Part shown: positions 8,260-17,140 of the stretch, piece after piece
Position numbering within the stretch: position 1 is the stretch's first letter
How the letters are laid out: every line of letters begins with the position of its first letter
Assembly (NCBI GenBank): GCA_902809935.1
Contig: LR778134.1
Coordinates: 1,426,001 to 1,490,000, forward strand
Length of the DNA: 64,000 nucleotides
Origin: Ruminococcaceae bacterium BL-4
GTDB lineage: Bacteria; Bacillota; Clostridia; Oscillospirales; Acutalibacteraceae
Direction of reading: 5' to 3'
Made by a program: the position numbers and the translations under genes
The notes under the pieces: generated by a model
Told to the model about the DNA's origin: nothing
The model's input: the letters and a program-made list of their open reading frames with translations, nothing else
Databases searched by the model: none

Positions 8260-10884
8260 ATGAGCAGAGATATTGCAAAGTCTTATGATCCCGGAGAAGT
8301 AGAAGATCGAATTTACGACTTCTGGGAGAAGGGGAATTATTTTCATGCGGAACCTGATTCAAAGAAAGAGCCGTATACGATTGTGATCCCGCCACCAAAT
8401 ATTACAGGGCAACTTCATATGGGGCATGCCATGGATGAGACGCTGCAAGATATTTTGATTCGCTGGCGTCGGATGCAAGGACGCTGTGCATTGTGGCTTC
8501 CCGGAACAGATCATGCCTCTATTGCAACCGAAGCAAAGATTGTGGAAGCGATGCGCAAAGAGGGAATTACAAAAGAAGAAATCGGCCGGGAAGCATTTTT
8601 AGAGCGTGCATGGGCTTGGAAGGAAAAGTTTGGCGGAAGAATTGTCGAGCAGCTCCGTAAACTAGGATCTTCCTGCGATTGGCAGCGTGAACGCTTTACA
8701 TTGGATGAAGGCTGCAGTAAAGCGGTGCGGGAAGTTTTTGTGCGTCTTTATGAAAAAGGCTTAATTTATCGCGGAGAACGGATTATTAACTGGTGTCCGC
8801 ACTGCAAGACTTCTATTTCTGATGCAGAGGTGGAGTTCAGCGAAAAAGATGGGTCTTTCTGGCATGTTCGTTATCCGTTTAAAGACGGCAGCGGTTATCT
8901 GGAATTAGCGACGACTCGTCCGGAAACGATGTTGGGAGATACGGCAGTAGCGGTGCATCCAGAAGATGATCGTTATCGCGATTTGGTTGGCAAGACGCTG
9001 ATTTTGCCGCTTGTTGGCAGAGAGATTCCGGTCATTGCGGACGAATATGTTGAGCGCGATTTTGGAACTGGTGTTGTGAAAATTACACCTGCACATGATC
9101 CAAACGACTTTGAAGTTGGTCTGCGGCATCATCTTCCGGTGATCAATATTATGAACGATGATGGTTCCATCAATGAAAATGGTGGAAAATACTGCGGAAT
9201 GAGCGGTATGGAAGCTCGTAAACAGATTGTTAAAGAGCTTGACGAACAAGGATACCTTGTCAGCATTGAGCCGATCAAGCATAATGTAGGGACTTGTTAT
9301 CGCTGCCATACTGCGATTGAGCCGCGGGTCAGTAAGCAGTGGTTTGTGAAGATGGAGCCTCTTGCAAAACCTGCCATTGAAGCGGTGCGCAGCCATGAAG
9401 TTCGTTTTATTCCGGAACGTATGGAAAAAGTTTATTATAATTGGATGGAAAACATCAAGGATTGGTGTATTTCCCGTCAGCTTTGGTGGGGACATCGGAT
9501 TCCAGCGTGGTATTGTGATGACTGCGGGGAGATTACTGTAGCTCGTGAAGCACCAAGTGTTTGTTCTAAATGCGGGAGTAAGCATCTGCATCAGGATGAG
9601 GATACGCTCGACACATGGTTTAGTTCTGCTCTATGGCCGTTCAGTACGCTTGGGTGGCCGGATCAGACAGAAGATCTTAAATATTTTTATCCGACCAATA
9701 CATTGGTGACCGGGTATGATATTATTTTCTTCTGGGTTGCAAGAATGATTTTCTCTGGAATTGAGCATATGGGAGAAGTACCGTTTAAAACTGTCTTTTT
9801 CCACGGATTGGTTCGGGATTCGCAGGGCCGTAAGATGAGTAAATCTTTGGGGAACGGGATTGACCCGCTGGAAGTGATTCAGAAATACGGTGCTGATGCT
9901 TTGCGCTTTACACTGGTAACAGGAATCAGCCCCGGAAATGACACCCGTTTTTCGGATGAGCGTGTGGAAGCGAGCCGGAATTTTGCAAATAAGATTTGGA
10001 ATGCTGCTCGTTTTACACTGATGAATATTGATGGGCATGAGGTGCCAAATTGTCTTCCGGAAACGTTAACAATAGAAGACAAGTGGATTCTGAATTCCTT
10101 TAATCAGTTGTGCCTCGAAGTGAATGATAATCTGGAAAAGTTTGAGTTGGGAATCGCGGCGCAGAAACTTCACGATTTCATCTGGGATCAGTTCTGTGAT
10201 TGGTATGTGGAAATTTCCAAGATTCGCTTGCAGGGTGACGATGAAAAAGCGGCGCAGAATGTGCGTCAGGTGCTCTGCTGGGTGCTGACCAAAACATTAG
10301 CACTTCTTCACCCGTTCATGCCGTATCTGACGGAGGAAATTTGGCAGAGTTTGCCGCATGAGGGAGAAGCTCTTGTGGTTGCAGAATATCCGCAGTATGA
10401 CAAGGACCTTTCATTCCCGACGGAGGCTGCACAGATGGAGATTGTCATGGATGCCGTGCGTGCTATTCGTAATCGCCGCAGTGAGATGAATGTTCCGCCG
10501 AGCAGAAAGGCAAAGCTTTATATTGCAACAGCGCAGAGGGCAGAATTTGAAGCGGGAACCAAAGTGTTTGAACGCCTTGCTTCTGCAAGTTCCATCGAGA
10601 TTTCAGATTCATTTGATCTTGCCGGAGCGGTTACGATTGTTACCAGCCATGCGAAAATTTATATCGAAATGGATGAATTGGTGGATCGTAAAGCTGAAGT
10701 TAGCCGTTTGAAAAAAGAACTCGAAACCGTTACGAAAGGTTATAACAGCGCGAAAGCGAAGCTTAATAATGAGAAATTCATGCAGAAAGCGCCGCAGAAT
10801 GTAATTGATGGTGTGCGTGACAATATGGAAAAATTAGAAAAACGTATGATACTGATTCAGTCTAGCCTTTCTGCGTTGGAGTAA
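8260..10884 (+). CDS. valS: Valyl-tRNA synthetase
   Basis: Class I aminoacyl-tRNA synthetase charging tRNA-Val, cytoplasmic. 874 residues, normal for the family. HMGH (the HIGH motif) is at residues 53-56, KMSKS at 525-529. A long CP1 editing insertion lies between them, with the [17 protein letters not shown] segment and cysteine pairs in zinc-ribbon-like positions (CPHC; CDDC...CSKCG). The anticodon-binding helical domain follows ([13 protein letters not shown]), then a C-terminal coiled coil of about 60 residues. GGAGG lies 8 bases before ATG. Expression is set by the T-box leader. folC follows after 23 bases with no terminator between them, so the two genes share the transcript. Confidence 0.98.
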   Translation: MSRDIAKSYDPGEVEDRIYDFWEKGNYFHAEPDSKKEPYTIVIPPPNITGQLHMGHAMDETLQDILIRWRRMQGRCALWLPGTDHASIATEAKIVEAMRKEGITKEEIGREAFLERAWAWKEKFGGRIVEQLRKLGSSCDWQRERFTLDEGCSKAVREVFVRLYEKGLIYRGERIINWCPHCKTSISDAEVEFSEKDGSFWHVRYPFKDGSGYLELATTRPETMLGDTAVAVHPEDDRYRDLVGKTLILPLVGREIPVIADEYVERDFGTGVVKITPAHDPNDFEVGLRHHLPVINIMNDDGSINENGGKYCGMSGMEARKQIVKELDEQGYLVSIEPIKHNVGTCYRCHTAIEPRVSKQWFVKMEPLAKPAIEAVRSHEVRFIPERMEKVYYNWMENIKDWCISRQLWWGHRIPAWYCDDCGEITVAREAPSVCSKCGSKHLHQDEDTLDTWFSSALWPFSTLGWPDQTEDLKYFYPTNTLVTGYDIIFFWVARMIFSGIEHMGEVPFKTVFFHGLVRDSQGRKMSKSLGNGIDPLEVIQKYGADALRFTLVTGISPGNDTRFSDERVEASRNFANKIWNAARFTLMNIDGHEVPNCLPETLTIEDKWILNSFNQLCLEVNDNLEKFELGIAAQKLHDFIWDQFCDWYVEISKIRLQGDDEKAAQNVRQVLCWVLTKTLALLHPFMPYLTEEIWQSLPHEGEALVVAEYPQYDKDLSFPTEAAQMEIVMDAVRAIRNRRSEMNVPPSRKAKLYIATAQRAEFEAGTKVFERLASASSIEISDSFDLAGAVTIVTSHAKIYIEMDELVDRKAEVSRLKKELETVTKGYNSAKAKLNNEKFMQKAPQNVIDGVRDNMEKLEKRMILIQSSLSALE

Positions 10885-10907
10885 TGTAAAAGGAGGAGAG
10901 GTTTTCG

Positions 10908-12200
10908 ATGACCTACGAACAGGCGGTTGAGCAGATTGATTCTTTGCCGCGCTTTGGGCTAACGCCGGGCCTCGATCACATGCGGGTTTTGCTGTCGCGA
11001 ATTGGAAATCCGCAGAATGCGCTGCAGTTTATTCATGTGGCCGGAACGAATGGAAAGGGCTCAACTTGTGCAATGATCGCTTCTGTTTTGCGTAAATCGC
11101 ATTATCGGGTCGGCTTGTTCGTTTCTCCTCATATCAGTGATTTTGGTGAGCGCATTCAGATAAACGGAGGCATGATTCCTCATCGGAATTTGATACAGTT
11201 AACGGAAAGCCTCATGATGATTGTAAAACAGCTTGCTGATGAAGGAATCATTATCACGGAATTTGAGATGATTACCGCGATGGGACTTTGGTGGTTTCAG
11301 CAGCAAAAATGTGAGATTGTTGTTTTGGAAGTTGGCCTTGGGGGGCGTCTTGACGCGACAAATGTAATTGAAAAGCCACTTTGTTCCGTAATCACGCACC
11401 TTGCTTTGGATCATACTTTGATTCTTGGAGATGCAATCGGGCAGATTGCCTATGAGAAATGCGGGATTATCAAAGAAGGCGGTGTAACGGTCTGCTATCC
11501 GGAACAGGAACCTCAAGCGATGGAGGTTATCCGAAAGATTGCCGAGGAGCGTCATAACCGTCTGATCGTTGCAGATCTTTCCGAGATTCAGCTCCTTTCA
11601 GAGGAACTGTCCGGTACGGTCCTTGGATATCACGGCATGATGATTCATCTTCCGCTTTTAGGAGATCATCAGATTCGAAACGCATGTACGGTACTTACTG
11701 TGCTCCGTTATCTAGAAGAAGACCTTCAGATGCATATTAGCGAGCATAGTTTAACTGCTGGATTTTTATCGGTATCCATGCCTGCGCGGTTTGAAATTCT
11801 TCGGGAAAGACCACTTTGCATTTTGGATGGTGGTCATAATCCGGATGGCATGCGGTCGCTTGCACAAGCACTCAAAAAATATCTGCCCGGAAAACGGTTA
11901 GTCGCTGTAACGGGAATGATGAAGGATAAAGATGTTCTTCATGCTATTGAAACATGTAAAGATGTTTTTAGCGAAGTAATCACACTTCCAGTGGAAAGTC
12001 CGCGGTCTATGTCGGCGGAGGAGCTTGCGGAATGCTGGAGAAAGATCGGTGTTTCAGCTCAGGTGGGGGAGTACCCAGACCAGGCGATTGCTATGGCAGT
12101 CGATATGGCAGGAAAGGATGGCGCAACGGTTATCTGTGGGTCTCTGTATCTTGCAGGAGAACTGCGTCGCACAGCAATTGACCTTCTAAGACTGCTGTAA
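10908..12200 (+). CDS. folC: Folylpolyglutamate synthase / dihydrofolate synthase
   Basis: Mur-ligase family enzyme that adds glutamate to folates (and in bifunctional forms to dihydropteroate) with ATP. 430 residues. P-loop GTNGKGST at residues 46-53; HISDFGERIQING and LGGRLDATNV motifs follow, then HLALDHTLILGD and the C-terminal Mur-ligase domain starting near LDGGHNPDGM. A strong AAGGAGGAG ribosome binding site is present. It sits directly behind valS, an arrangement common in Firmicutes, and so comes under T-box control. It ends at an imperfect bidirectional terminator. Confidence 0.96.
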   Translation: MTYEQAVEQIDSLPRFGLTPGLDHMRVLLSRIGNPQNALQFIHVAGTNGKGSTCAMIASVLRKSHYRVGLFVSPHISDFGERIQINGGMIPHRNLIQLTESLMMIVKQLADEGIIITEFEMITAMGLWWFQQQKCEIVVLEVGLGGRLDATNVIEKPLCSVITHLALDHTLILGDAIGQIAYEKCGIIKEGGVTVCYPEQEPQAMEVIRKIAEERHNRLIVADLSEIQLLSEELSGTVLGYHGMMIHLPLLGDHQIRNACTVLTVLRYLEEDLQMHISEHSLTAGFLSVSMPARFEILRERPLCILDGGHNPDGMRSLAQALKKYLPGKRLVAVTGMMKDKDVLHAIETCKDVFSEVITLPVESPRSMSAEELAECWRKIGVSAQVGEYPDQAIAMAVDMAGKDGATVICGSLYLAGELRRTAIDLLRLL

Positions 12201-12224
12201 AGTTAAAAAACATTTATTTATATA

Positions 12225-12280
12225 AAAAAGGCAATGAGCCGGTACCAAACGAGGGAAATACCAACTCATAGCCTTTTTTA
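12225..12280. terminator. Hairpin terminator between convergent folC and cysK
   Basis: AAAAGGC.ATGAG at 12225-12237 pairs with CTCAT.GCCTTTT at about 12265-12277 with one mismatch and a long internal part, followed by T on the plus strand and preceded by A (T on the minus strand). Likely serves both genes. Confidence 0.6.
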
Positions 12281-12318
12281 TTTTATGATTCTGAAGGTTT
12301 ACTTATGTTAGAACTTTA

Positions 12319-13251
12319 TTAGTCCTGGAAAAGCGGCGTTGAAAGATAGCGATCTCCGGTATCAGGCAAAAGAGCAACGATAGTTTTGCCTTCATTTTCG
12401 GGACGCTGAGCCAGTTCCAGTGCAGCGGATACAGCAGCACCAGAAGAAATACCAACGAGAAGGCCCTCTTTTTTGGCAAGTTCTTTGCCAATAATGAAGG
12501 CGTCTTCGTTTTCGACTGCAATGATTTCATTGTAAATTTTAGTATCCAGAGTATCAGGGACAAATCCGGCGCCGATCCCCTGAATCTTGTGTGGACCACC
12601 ATGACCTTTGCTCAAAACCGGGCTGGAAGCCGGTTCGACTGCAATCACCTGTACATTCGAATTTTGCTCTTTCAGGTATTTTCCGGTTCCAGAAAGAGTT
12701 CCGCCGGTACCGACGCCTGCAATAAAGAAATCCACTTTTCCATCAGTGTCTGCCCAGATCTCAGGGCCAGTTGTTTCATAATGTGCAGCAGGGTTAGATG
12801 GGTTTACAAACTGCCCAGGAATATAGGCGTTTGGAATCGTTTTTGCAAGCTCATCTGCTTTTGCAATTGCGCCTTTCATTCCGGCAGCACCATCGGTTAG
12901 TACAAGTTCTGCACCGTAAGCTTTTAAAAGACTGCGGCGCTCTACGCTCATGGTTTCCGGCATTGTCAAAACGATTCGATATCCGCGCGCAGCTGCAACG
13001 CTGGCAAGACCAATTCCGGTGTTGCCACTGGTGGGTTCAATGATGACAGAGTCTGATTTGAGCTTTCCAGAGTCTTCTGCGTCTTTGATCATGCGCAGCG
13101 CGATACGGTCTTTCACACTTCCTGCGGGATTTAAATATTCCAGTTTTGCAAGGATGTGTGCCTTTAGGTGATGGATTTTTTCAAAATTGGTTAATTCCAA
13201 AAGCGGTGTTTTTCCAACCAGCTCGGTTAGACTTTTATAAATTTTTGCCAT
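12319..13251 (-). CDS. cysK: Cysteine synthase A (O-acetylserine sulfhydrylase)
   Basis: PLP enzyme making L-cysteine from O-acetylserine and sulfide, cytoplasmic. 310 residues, as usual for CysK. The PLP Lys is K47 in [11 protein letters not shown]; the substrate loop TSGNTG is at residues 74-79; the phosphate-binding [10 protein letters not shown] loop follows. The C-terminal ILEDIP-like tail region reads [14 protein letters not shown]. The start ATG has GGAGGG upstream. It has its own promoter with a palindrome near the transcription start (see separate entry). cysE is not adjacent in the window. Confidence 0.96.
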   Translation of the reverse strand: MAKIYKSLTELVGKTPLLELTNFEKIHHLKAHILAKLEYLNPAGSVKDRIALRMIKDAEDSGKLKSDSVIIEPTSGNTGIGLASVAAARGYRIVLTMPETMSVERRSLLKAYGAELVLTDGAAGMKGAIAKADELAKTIPNAYIPGQFVNPSNPAAHYETTGPEIWADTDGKVDFFIAGVGTGGTLSGTGKYLKEQNSNVQVIAVEPASSPVLSKGHGGPHKIQGIGAGFVPDTLDTKIYNEIIAVENEDAFIIGKELAKKEGLLVGISSGAAVSAALELAQRPENEGKTIVALLPDTGDRYLSTPLFQD

Positions 13252-13266
13252 TGCAATCCCTCCAAC

Positions 13267-13324
13267 ATATTATTCATATATGATTAGTATGTGTTAATAA
13301 TATCACCTTTTTTAAAATTGTCAA
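13267..13324 (-). promoter_or_regulatory. cysK promoter with a 24-base imperfect palindrome at the likely transcription start
   Basis: On the minus strand TTGACA (complement at 13319-13324) and TATTAT (complement 13297-13302) with a 16-base spacer. The palindrome at 13267-13290 has half-sites matching at 9 of 11 positions around a central TCATATATGA. Its position just downstream of the -10 suits a repressor. A CymR-like Rrf2 regulator would be the expected type for cysK in Firmicutes, but that is inference. Confidence 0.5.
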
Positions 13325-13404
13325 TAGCTTTTTTGAATAATTAGTAAATTTAAAAGAAGAAGAATGAGAAAAGAAAGGCGATCATGAATTCTGATGAATA
13401 TTGC

Positions 13405-13433
13405 TTGTTCACCCTTTTGAAACATGATATAAT
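13405..13433 (+). promoter_or_regulatory. Promoter for the AEC transporter leader
   Basis: TTGTTC at 13405-13410 and TATAAT at 13428-13433, spacer 17, with a TG one base before the -10 (extended -10). Transcription should start near 13440, giving a leader of about 135 bases. The whole 13252-13574 gap holds this promoter, the leader hairpins and, on the other strand, the cysK promoter. Confidence 0.75.
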
Positions 13434-13476
13434 AAATTGTTATAAAGAAAGAATACATTGTAATTATGATTGGATA

Positions 13477-13543
13477 TTAAGGATCGATGTGTATCCTTAA
13501 AAATTTACAGCACCGATTTTTGGCTAAAATAGGTGCTTTTTTA
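13477..13543 (+). promoter_or_regulatory. Leader with a hairpin and an intrinsic terminator ahead of the AEC transporter gene (possible attenuator)
   Basis: First hairpin: perfect 8-bp stem 13477-13484 with 13493-13500. Second: AGCACCGATTTT at 13509-13520 pairs with AAAATAGGTGCT at 13526-13537 (one mismatch) and is followed by a T run, i.e. a terminator between promoter and gene. A 19-codon ORF (13487-13546, ATG to TAA) overlaps the terminator, but its ribosome binding site is weak. No known riboswitch class was recognised. It could be an attenuator or a short RNA gene of about 100 bases. Confidence 0.6.
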
Positions 13544-13574
13544 TAAATCGAAATGATGAGAGAGGATTTTTAGG

Positions 13575-14513
13575 ATGGATAGTTTTTGGGTTGCGCTAAA
13601 TGCAGTAATGCCATTTTTGCTGTATATTGCGTTTGGATATGGAACTCAGCACACAAAATTGGTGGATGAGGCGTTTTTAGATCGGCTGAATACGATGGTT
13701 TTTAAATGCTTTTTCCCGATTTTGATGTTTTATAATGTTTATAAGACAAAAGCGGGATTTCAGCTTGATTCAAAATTAGTTCTTTATGCGATGCTTAGCT
13801 TATTAATCGTTGTGTTGTTGCTTGTTTTGATTGTACCACGGCTGGTGAAAGAGAATCCGGTGCGCGGCGTTGTGATTCAGGCAATTTACCGCAGTAATTT
13901 TGTACTGTTTGGTGTGGCATTGACGGTTTCCGTCTATGGAGAAGATCAAGCATCTTTAGCGGCTATTTTGGTGTCGATTGTTGTCCCTGCTTATAATGTT
14001 ATTGCTGTAATTGTTCTGGAAATGTTTCGAGGAAGAAAACCCAAACCAAAACAGTTAATTAAGAATATTGTTACAAATCCGCTGATTTTGGGTGCTTTAT
14101 GTGGACTGGCTTTTTATCTTTTGGGAATTCATTTGCCGGATTCTCTCGAAAAAACGGTTGCGCAATTTTCTAATCTGACAACCCCGATGGCGTTGTTTAC
14201 ATTAGGAGGTACGCTGCATTTCTCTGATATGGCTCGCAATGCAAAAGTGCTGACGTTTGGACTTCTCACAAAACTGATTTTGATTCCGACAGTCGTCCTT
14301 GGAATTGCTGCTGCGATTGGTTTTCGAGGATCGGAGCTTTTTCAGTTACTTGTTATGTATGGTGCGCCGGTTGCGACGGCATCCTATGCAATGGCACAGA
14401 ACATGGGCGGAGATGGAAAACTGGCAGGGCAGTTTGTAGTAATTAGTACAGTGGCTTCGGTTGTTACAATTTTCTTTTGGATCTTTTTACTCAGAAGCAT
14501 GCAGCTTATTTAA
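13575..14513 (+). CDS. AEC (auxin efflux carrier-like) family transporter
   Basis: A 312-residue membrane protein with about ten hydrophobic segments in the 5+5 arrangement of the AEC/BART superfamily. The N-terminal segment FLLYIAFGYGTQHTKLVDE and the mid-protein FKCFFPILMFYNVYKT fit the family, as does the late LVMYGAPVATASYAMAQNMGGD motif. Bacterial members export or import organic acids such as malate, malonate or lactate; the substrate here is not deducible. The start has AGAGAGGA upstream. Its transcript begins with a terminator-bearing leader. The GH3 lipoprotein gene follows after 39 bases. Confidence 0.88.
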   Translation: MDSFWVALNAVMPFLLYIAFGYGTQHTKLVDEAFLDRLNTMVFKCFFPILMFYNVYKTKAGFQLDSKLVLYAMLSLLIVVLLLVLIVPRLVKENPVRGVVIQAIYRSNFVLFGVALTVSVYGEDQASLAAILVSIVVPAYNVIAVIVLEMFRGRKPKPKQLIKNIVTNPLILGALCGLAFYLLGIHLPDSLEKTVAQFSNLTTPMALFTLGGTLHFSDMARNAKVLTFGLLTKLILIPTVVLGIAAAIGFRGSELFQLLVMYGAPVATASYAMAQNMGGDGKLAGQFVVISTVASVVTIFFWIFLLRSMQLI

Positions 14514-14552
14514 CTTAAGATTAAAATTAAGAGAATAAGAAAGAAAAATAAT

Positions 14553-15866
14553 ATGAAACAGAAATGGCTGACTAAAAGGACGACAATGGTGCTTTTGATG
14601 GCAATTTTGACGGGATGTTCCGAACAGACTTCCCCATCAAAGAGTGCGGCAATTTTGTCCTCTTCTACGACGCCATCGCAAGAAATTTCTTCCATAGAAT
14701 CGGCTGTTCCGGACGTGAATTCAGGATCAGAAACGGTAACGCCGGAATTAAAGGCGAAGAAAAAACTTTCTCAGATGACATTAAAGCAAAAAGTTGGACA
14801 GCTGTTTTTCCTTTGTTATCGCAAAGACGCTGACGGAAATAATCTTTTAAAGCTCGATGAAGCTTCAAAAAAGCAAATTCAGAACATTCAGCCAGGAGGA
14901 ATTGCACTCTTTGAAGAAAATATTGGTACAGTAGAGGGAGTACGCAGCTATATTCAAACGGCAGAAATTCAAGAAAAGCTGCCTCCATTTATTTCGGTCG
15001 ATCAGGAGGGCGGCCTTATTCAGAGAATTAAAAGTACGGATTCTATTCCGGCAACAAATGTGCCGCCAATGATGGAAGTAGGCAATACCGGCGATACAGT
15101 TTTGGCAAGAAAGGTCGGCAATGTTTTGGGCAGTGAACTTTCTGTATTTGGCTTTAATTTGGATTTTGCGCCGGATTGTGATGTCTTTTCCAATCCTAAC
15201 AATACCGTAATCGGCAACCGTTCTTTTTCCAGTGATCCGAATGTGGCTGCATCTATGTCAATCGCAGTCAGCAACGGATTGCGGGATACCGGAACGATTC
15301 CGGTGATAAAGCATTTTCCGGGGCATGGGGATACAGATGCGGATACGCATGTAGGATATGCAGTTTCGAATAAAACTAAGGCAGAGCTGGAGCAAAAAGA
15401 ATTGGTGCCTTTTAAAAAGCAGATTCAATCTGGTGCGGAGATGATTATGGTGGCACATATCAGCTTGCCGCAGATCAATGGGGACAATACACCGGCTACG
15501 CTTTCTCAATCGGTTGTTACAGGAATTTTAAGGGATGAGCTTGGATTTCATGGGGTTGCAATTACCGATGCAATGGATATGGGAGCAATCACCGAAAATT
15601 ATACTTCGGCACAAGCGGCTACGATGGCACTAAATGCCGGAATGGATATGATTTTGATGCCGAAAGATCCGGCGGAAGCCTATCAAGCAATCTTAAAAGC
15701 CGTACAGAATGGCACGATTTCACAAGAACGCCTTGATACTTCCGTGCTGAGAATTTTAACGCTAAAATACAAATATGATTTGTTTAATCATAAAAAGCTT
15801 TCCGACCCAAGTGTCCTTGGTTGTGAAGAGCATCAAAAGATTGTTCAGCAGGTGACAGGCGGATAG
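14553..15866 (+). CDS. Lipoprotein glycoside hydrolase family 3 (beta-N-acetylhexosaminidase, NagZ-like)
   Basis: 437 residues. A lipoprotein signal peptide with lipobox LTGC (Cys 22) is followed by a Ser/Thr-rich linker of about 50 residues, so the enzyme should be anchored outside the membrane. The GH3 (beta/alpha)8 domain carries KHFPGHGDTDADTH (NagZ-type His/Asp loop) and AITDAMDMGAI with the nucleophile Asp. This points to release of N-acetylglucosamine from peptidoglycan or related glycans, as in the Bacillus secreted NagZ form. No second GH3 C-terminal domain is present. The ribosome binding site is weak. A very strong terminator follows. Confidence 0.92.
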   Translation: MKQKWLTKRTTMVLLMAILTGCSEQTSPSKSAAILSSSTTPSQEISSIESAVPDVNSGSETVTPELKAKKKLSQMTLKQKVGQLFFLCYRKDADGNNLLKLDEASKKQIQNIQPGGIALFEENIGTVEGVRSYIQTAEIQEKLPPFISVDQEGGLIQRIKSTDSIPATNVPPMMEVGNTGDTVLARKVGNVLGSELSVFGFNLDFAPDCDVFSNPNNTVIGNRSFSSDPNVAASMSIAVSNGLRDTGTIPVIKHFPGHGDTDADTHVGYAVSNKTKAELEQKELVPFKKQIQSGAEMIMVAHISLPQINGDNTPATLSQSVVTGILRDELGFHGVAITDAMDMGAITENYTSAQAATMALNAGMDMILMPKDPAEAYQAILKAVQNGTISQERLDTSVLRILTLKYKYDLFNHKKLSDPSVLGCEEHQKIVQQVTGG

Positions 15867-15889
15867 AAGAAATTAAATCTATATGTTTG

Positions 15890-15931
15890 TCCTAAAAAGA
15901 GATTCAGTGCAAGCTGAATCTCTTTTTAGGA
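15890..15931 (+). terminator. Strong intrinsic terminator after the GH3 lipoprotein gene
   Basis: A perfect 18-bp inverted repeat, 15890-15907 with 15914-15931, six-base loop, with the T-rich tract inside the 3' arm. It lies 23 bases after the stop. Confidence 0.85.
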
Positions 15932-15950
15932 CGGGATAACGTCTGTATTT

Positions 15951-15979
15951 TTGATTTTTTTAGGGGAATAGGGTATAAT
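15951..15979 (+). promoter_or_regulatory. Promoter of the two-flavoprotein operon
   Basis: TTGATT at 15951-15956 and TATAAT at 15974-15979, spacer 17. The first start codon lies 37 bases further on with a GGAGG ribosome binding site. Confidence 0.75.
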
Positions 15980-16015
15980 TTTAAGCAATATCAGCGATGA
16001 CTGGAGGATTTTAAA

Positions 16016-17140
16016 ATGCAGCAAATTCCAATTGTAATTGTCGGAGGGGGAGCTTCTGGCCTTTTCTGTGCAGTACAAATTGCAGAGAAACTTGGTGGAA
16101 AAAATATTGTAATTTTGGAAGCTGGAAAACGAGTGGGTACAAAATTACTCGCTACCGGGAATGGACGCTGCAATCTTACGAATCTTCGGGCGTCGCAGGA
16201 GCATTATCATGGAGATGTCAAAAAAGCAGAAGTGCTTTTGCAAAAATATTCTCCCGAATCCGTTATTGAATCGTTTCGAAAAATTGGGCTTCTTTGCAGA
16301 GAAGAGGGAGAAGGGCGCGTTTATCCCTACAGCATGCAGGCTTCCTCTGTTTTGAATCTTCTGCGTGCCCGTCTTCAGTTACTGGGAGTACGTGAATGCT
16401 GTGAATTTGAAGTGGTTAAAATTCAAAAAGATGGGGATGGATTCCTTCTCAGTTCGAAAAGTAACGAAAAAATCAGAGCTCAAACCTGTATTTTAGCGAC
16501 TGGGGGAAAAAGCAGCGCAAAATTTTCTTCCGGATATGATCTGCTGCGGCAGCTTGGCCATACGATTGACAGCTTAAAACCAGGACTTTGCCCGATTTTT
16601 GTTTGTGAACAGCAGAAAATTCGCACACTAAAAGGGATAAGGGCTCGGGGAATGGTGACTCTGCTTCGCAAAGGGAAGGTGATCGCCTGCACAATGGGGG
16701 AAATTCAATTTACTGCACAAGGACTTTCAGGAATCTGTATTTTTGATCTTTCTGGAAAAGCTTTGTCTGGGGATCATATTTCATTGGATCTAGCACCGGA
16801 ATATGATGTAAAGACTTTAAAATCACTAGCAGAAGCATGTGATGGTTCTTTGCAAGGGGTTTTGCCAAAAGCATTGGCTGCCTGTTGTACACCGGAAGAT
16901 TGTAAACATTTGCAGTTTACTGTGCAAAAGACAGCACCATTTCAAAATGCACAGATTACAGTTGGCGGGGTTCCATTAGATGAAATTGATGAATCCTGTG
17001 AGTCGCGCAAAGTTCGGAACCTCTGGATTTTGGGAGAGCTTTTAAATTTAAATGGAGACTGTGGCGGCTTTAATCTGCATTGGGCGTGGATTACTGCGAT
17101 GGCGGCAGCTGAAAAAATCAGCAAGGAGGGAATCAAATGA
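16016..17140 (+). CDS. HI0933/YhiN (BaiN-like) family flavoprotein
   Basis: A 374-residue NAD(P)/FAD-dependent oxidoreductase of the HI0933/YhiN family. The dinucleotide-binding loop GGGASG is at residues 10-15, followed by the family signature GTKLLATGNGRCNLTN at about 43-58. Later motifs are ILATGGKSS, the TVGGVP segment and the C-terminal GELLNLNGDCGGFNLHWA. Family length is about 400, so this is complete. Members include BaiN, implicated in bile-acid dehydroxylation, but most are uncharacterised and the signature alone does not give the substrate. The ATG has GGAGG upstream. The stop overlaps the start of the next flavoprotein gene by 4 bases (ATGA), indicating translational coupling. Confidence 0.9.
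   Translation: MQQIPIVIVGGGASGLFCAVQIAEKLGGKNIVILEAGKRVGTKLLATGNGRCNLTNLRASQEHYHGDVKKAEVLLQKYSPESVIESFRKIGLLCREEGEGRVYPYSMQASSVLNLLRARLQLLGVRECCEFEVVKIQKDGDGFLLSSKSNEKIRAQTCILATGGKSSAKFSSGYDLLRQLGHTIDSLKPGLCPIFVCEQQKIRTLKGIRARGMVTLLRKGKVIACTMGEIQFTAQGLSGICIFDLSGKALSGDHISLDLAPEYDVKTLKSLAEACDGSLQGVLPKALAACCTPEDCKHLQFTVQKTAPFQNAQITVGGVPLDEIDESCESRKVRNLWILGELLNLNGDCGGFNLHWAWITAMAAAEKISKEGIK

Noticed and set aside
8905-9591. 228-codon minus-strand ORF inside valS
   Set aside because: Shadow of the valS coding frame; no ribosome binding site, no recognisable domain, His/Asn/Thr-rich as expected from antisense reading.
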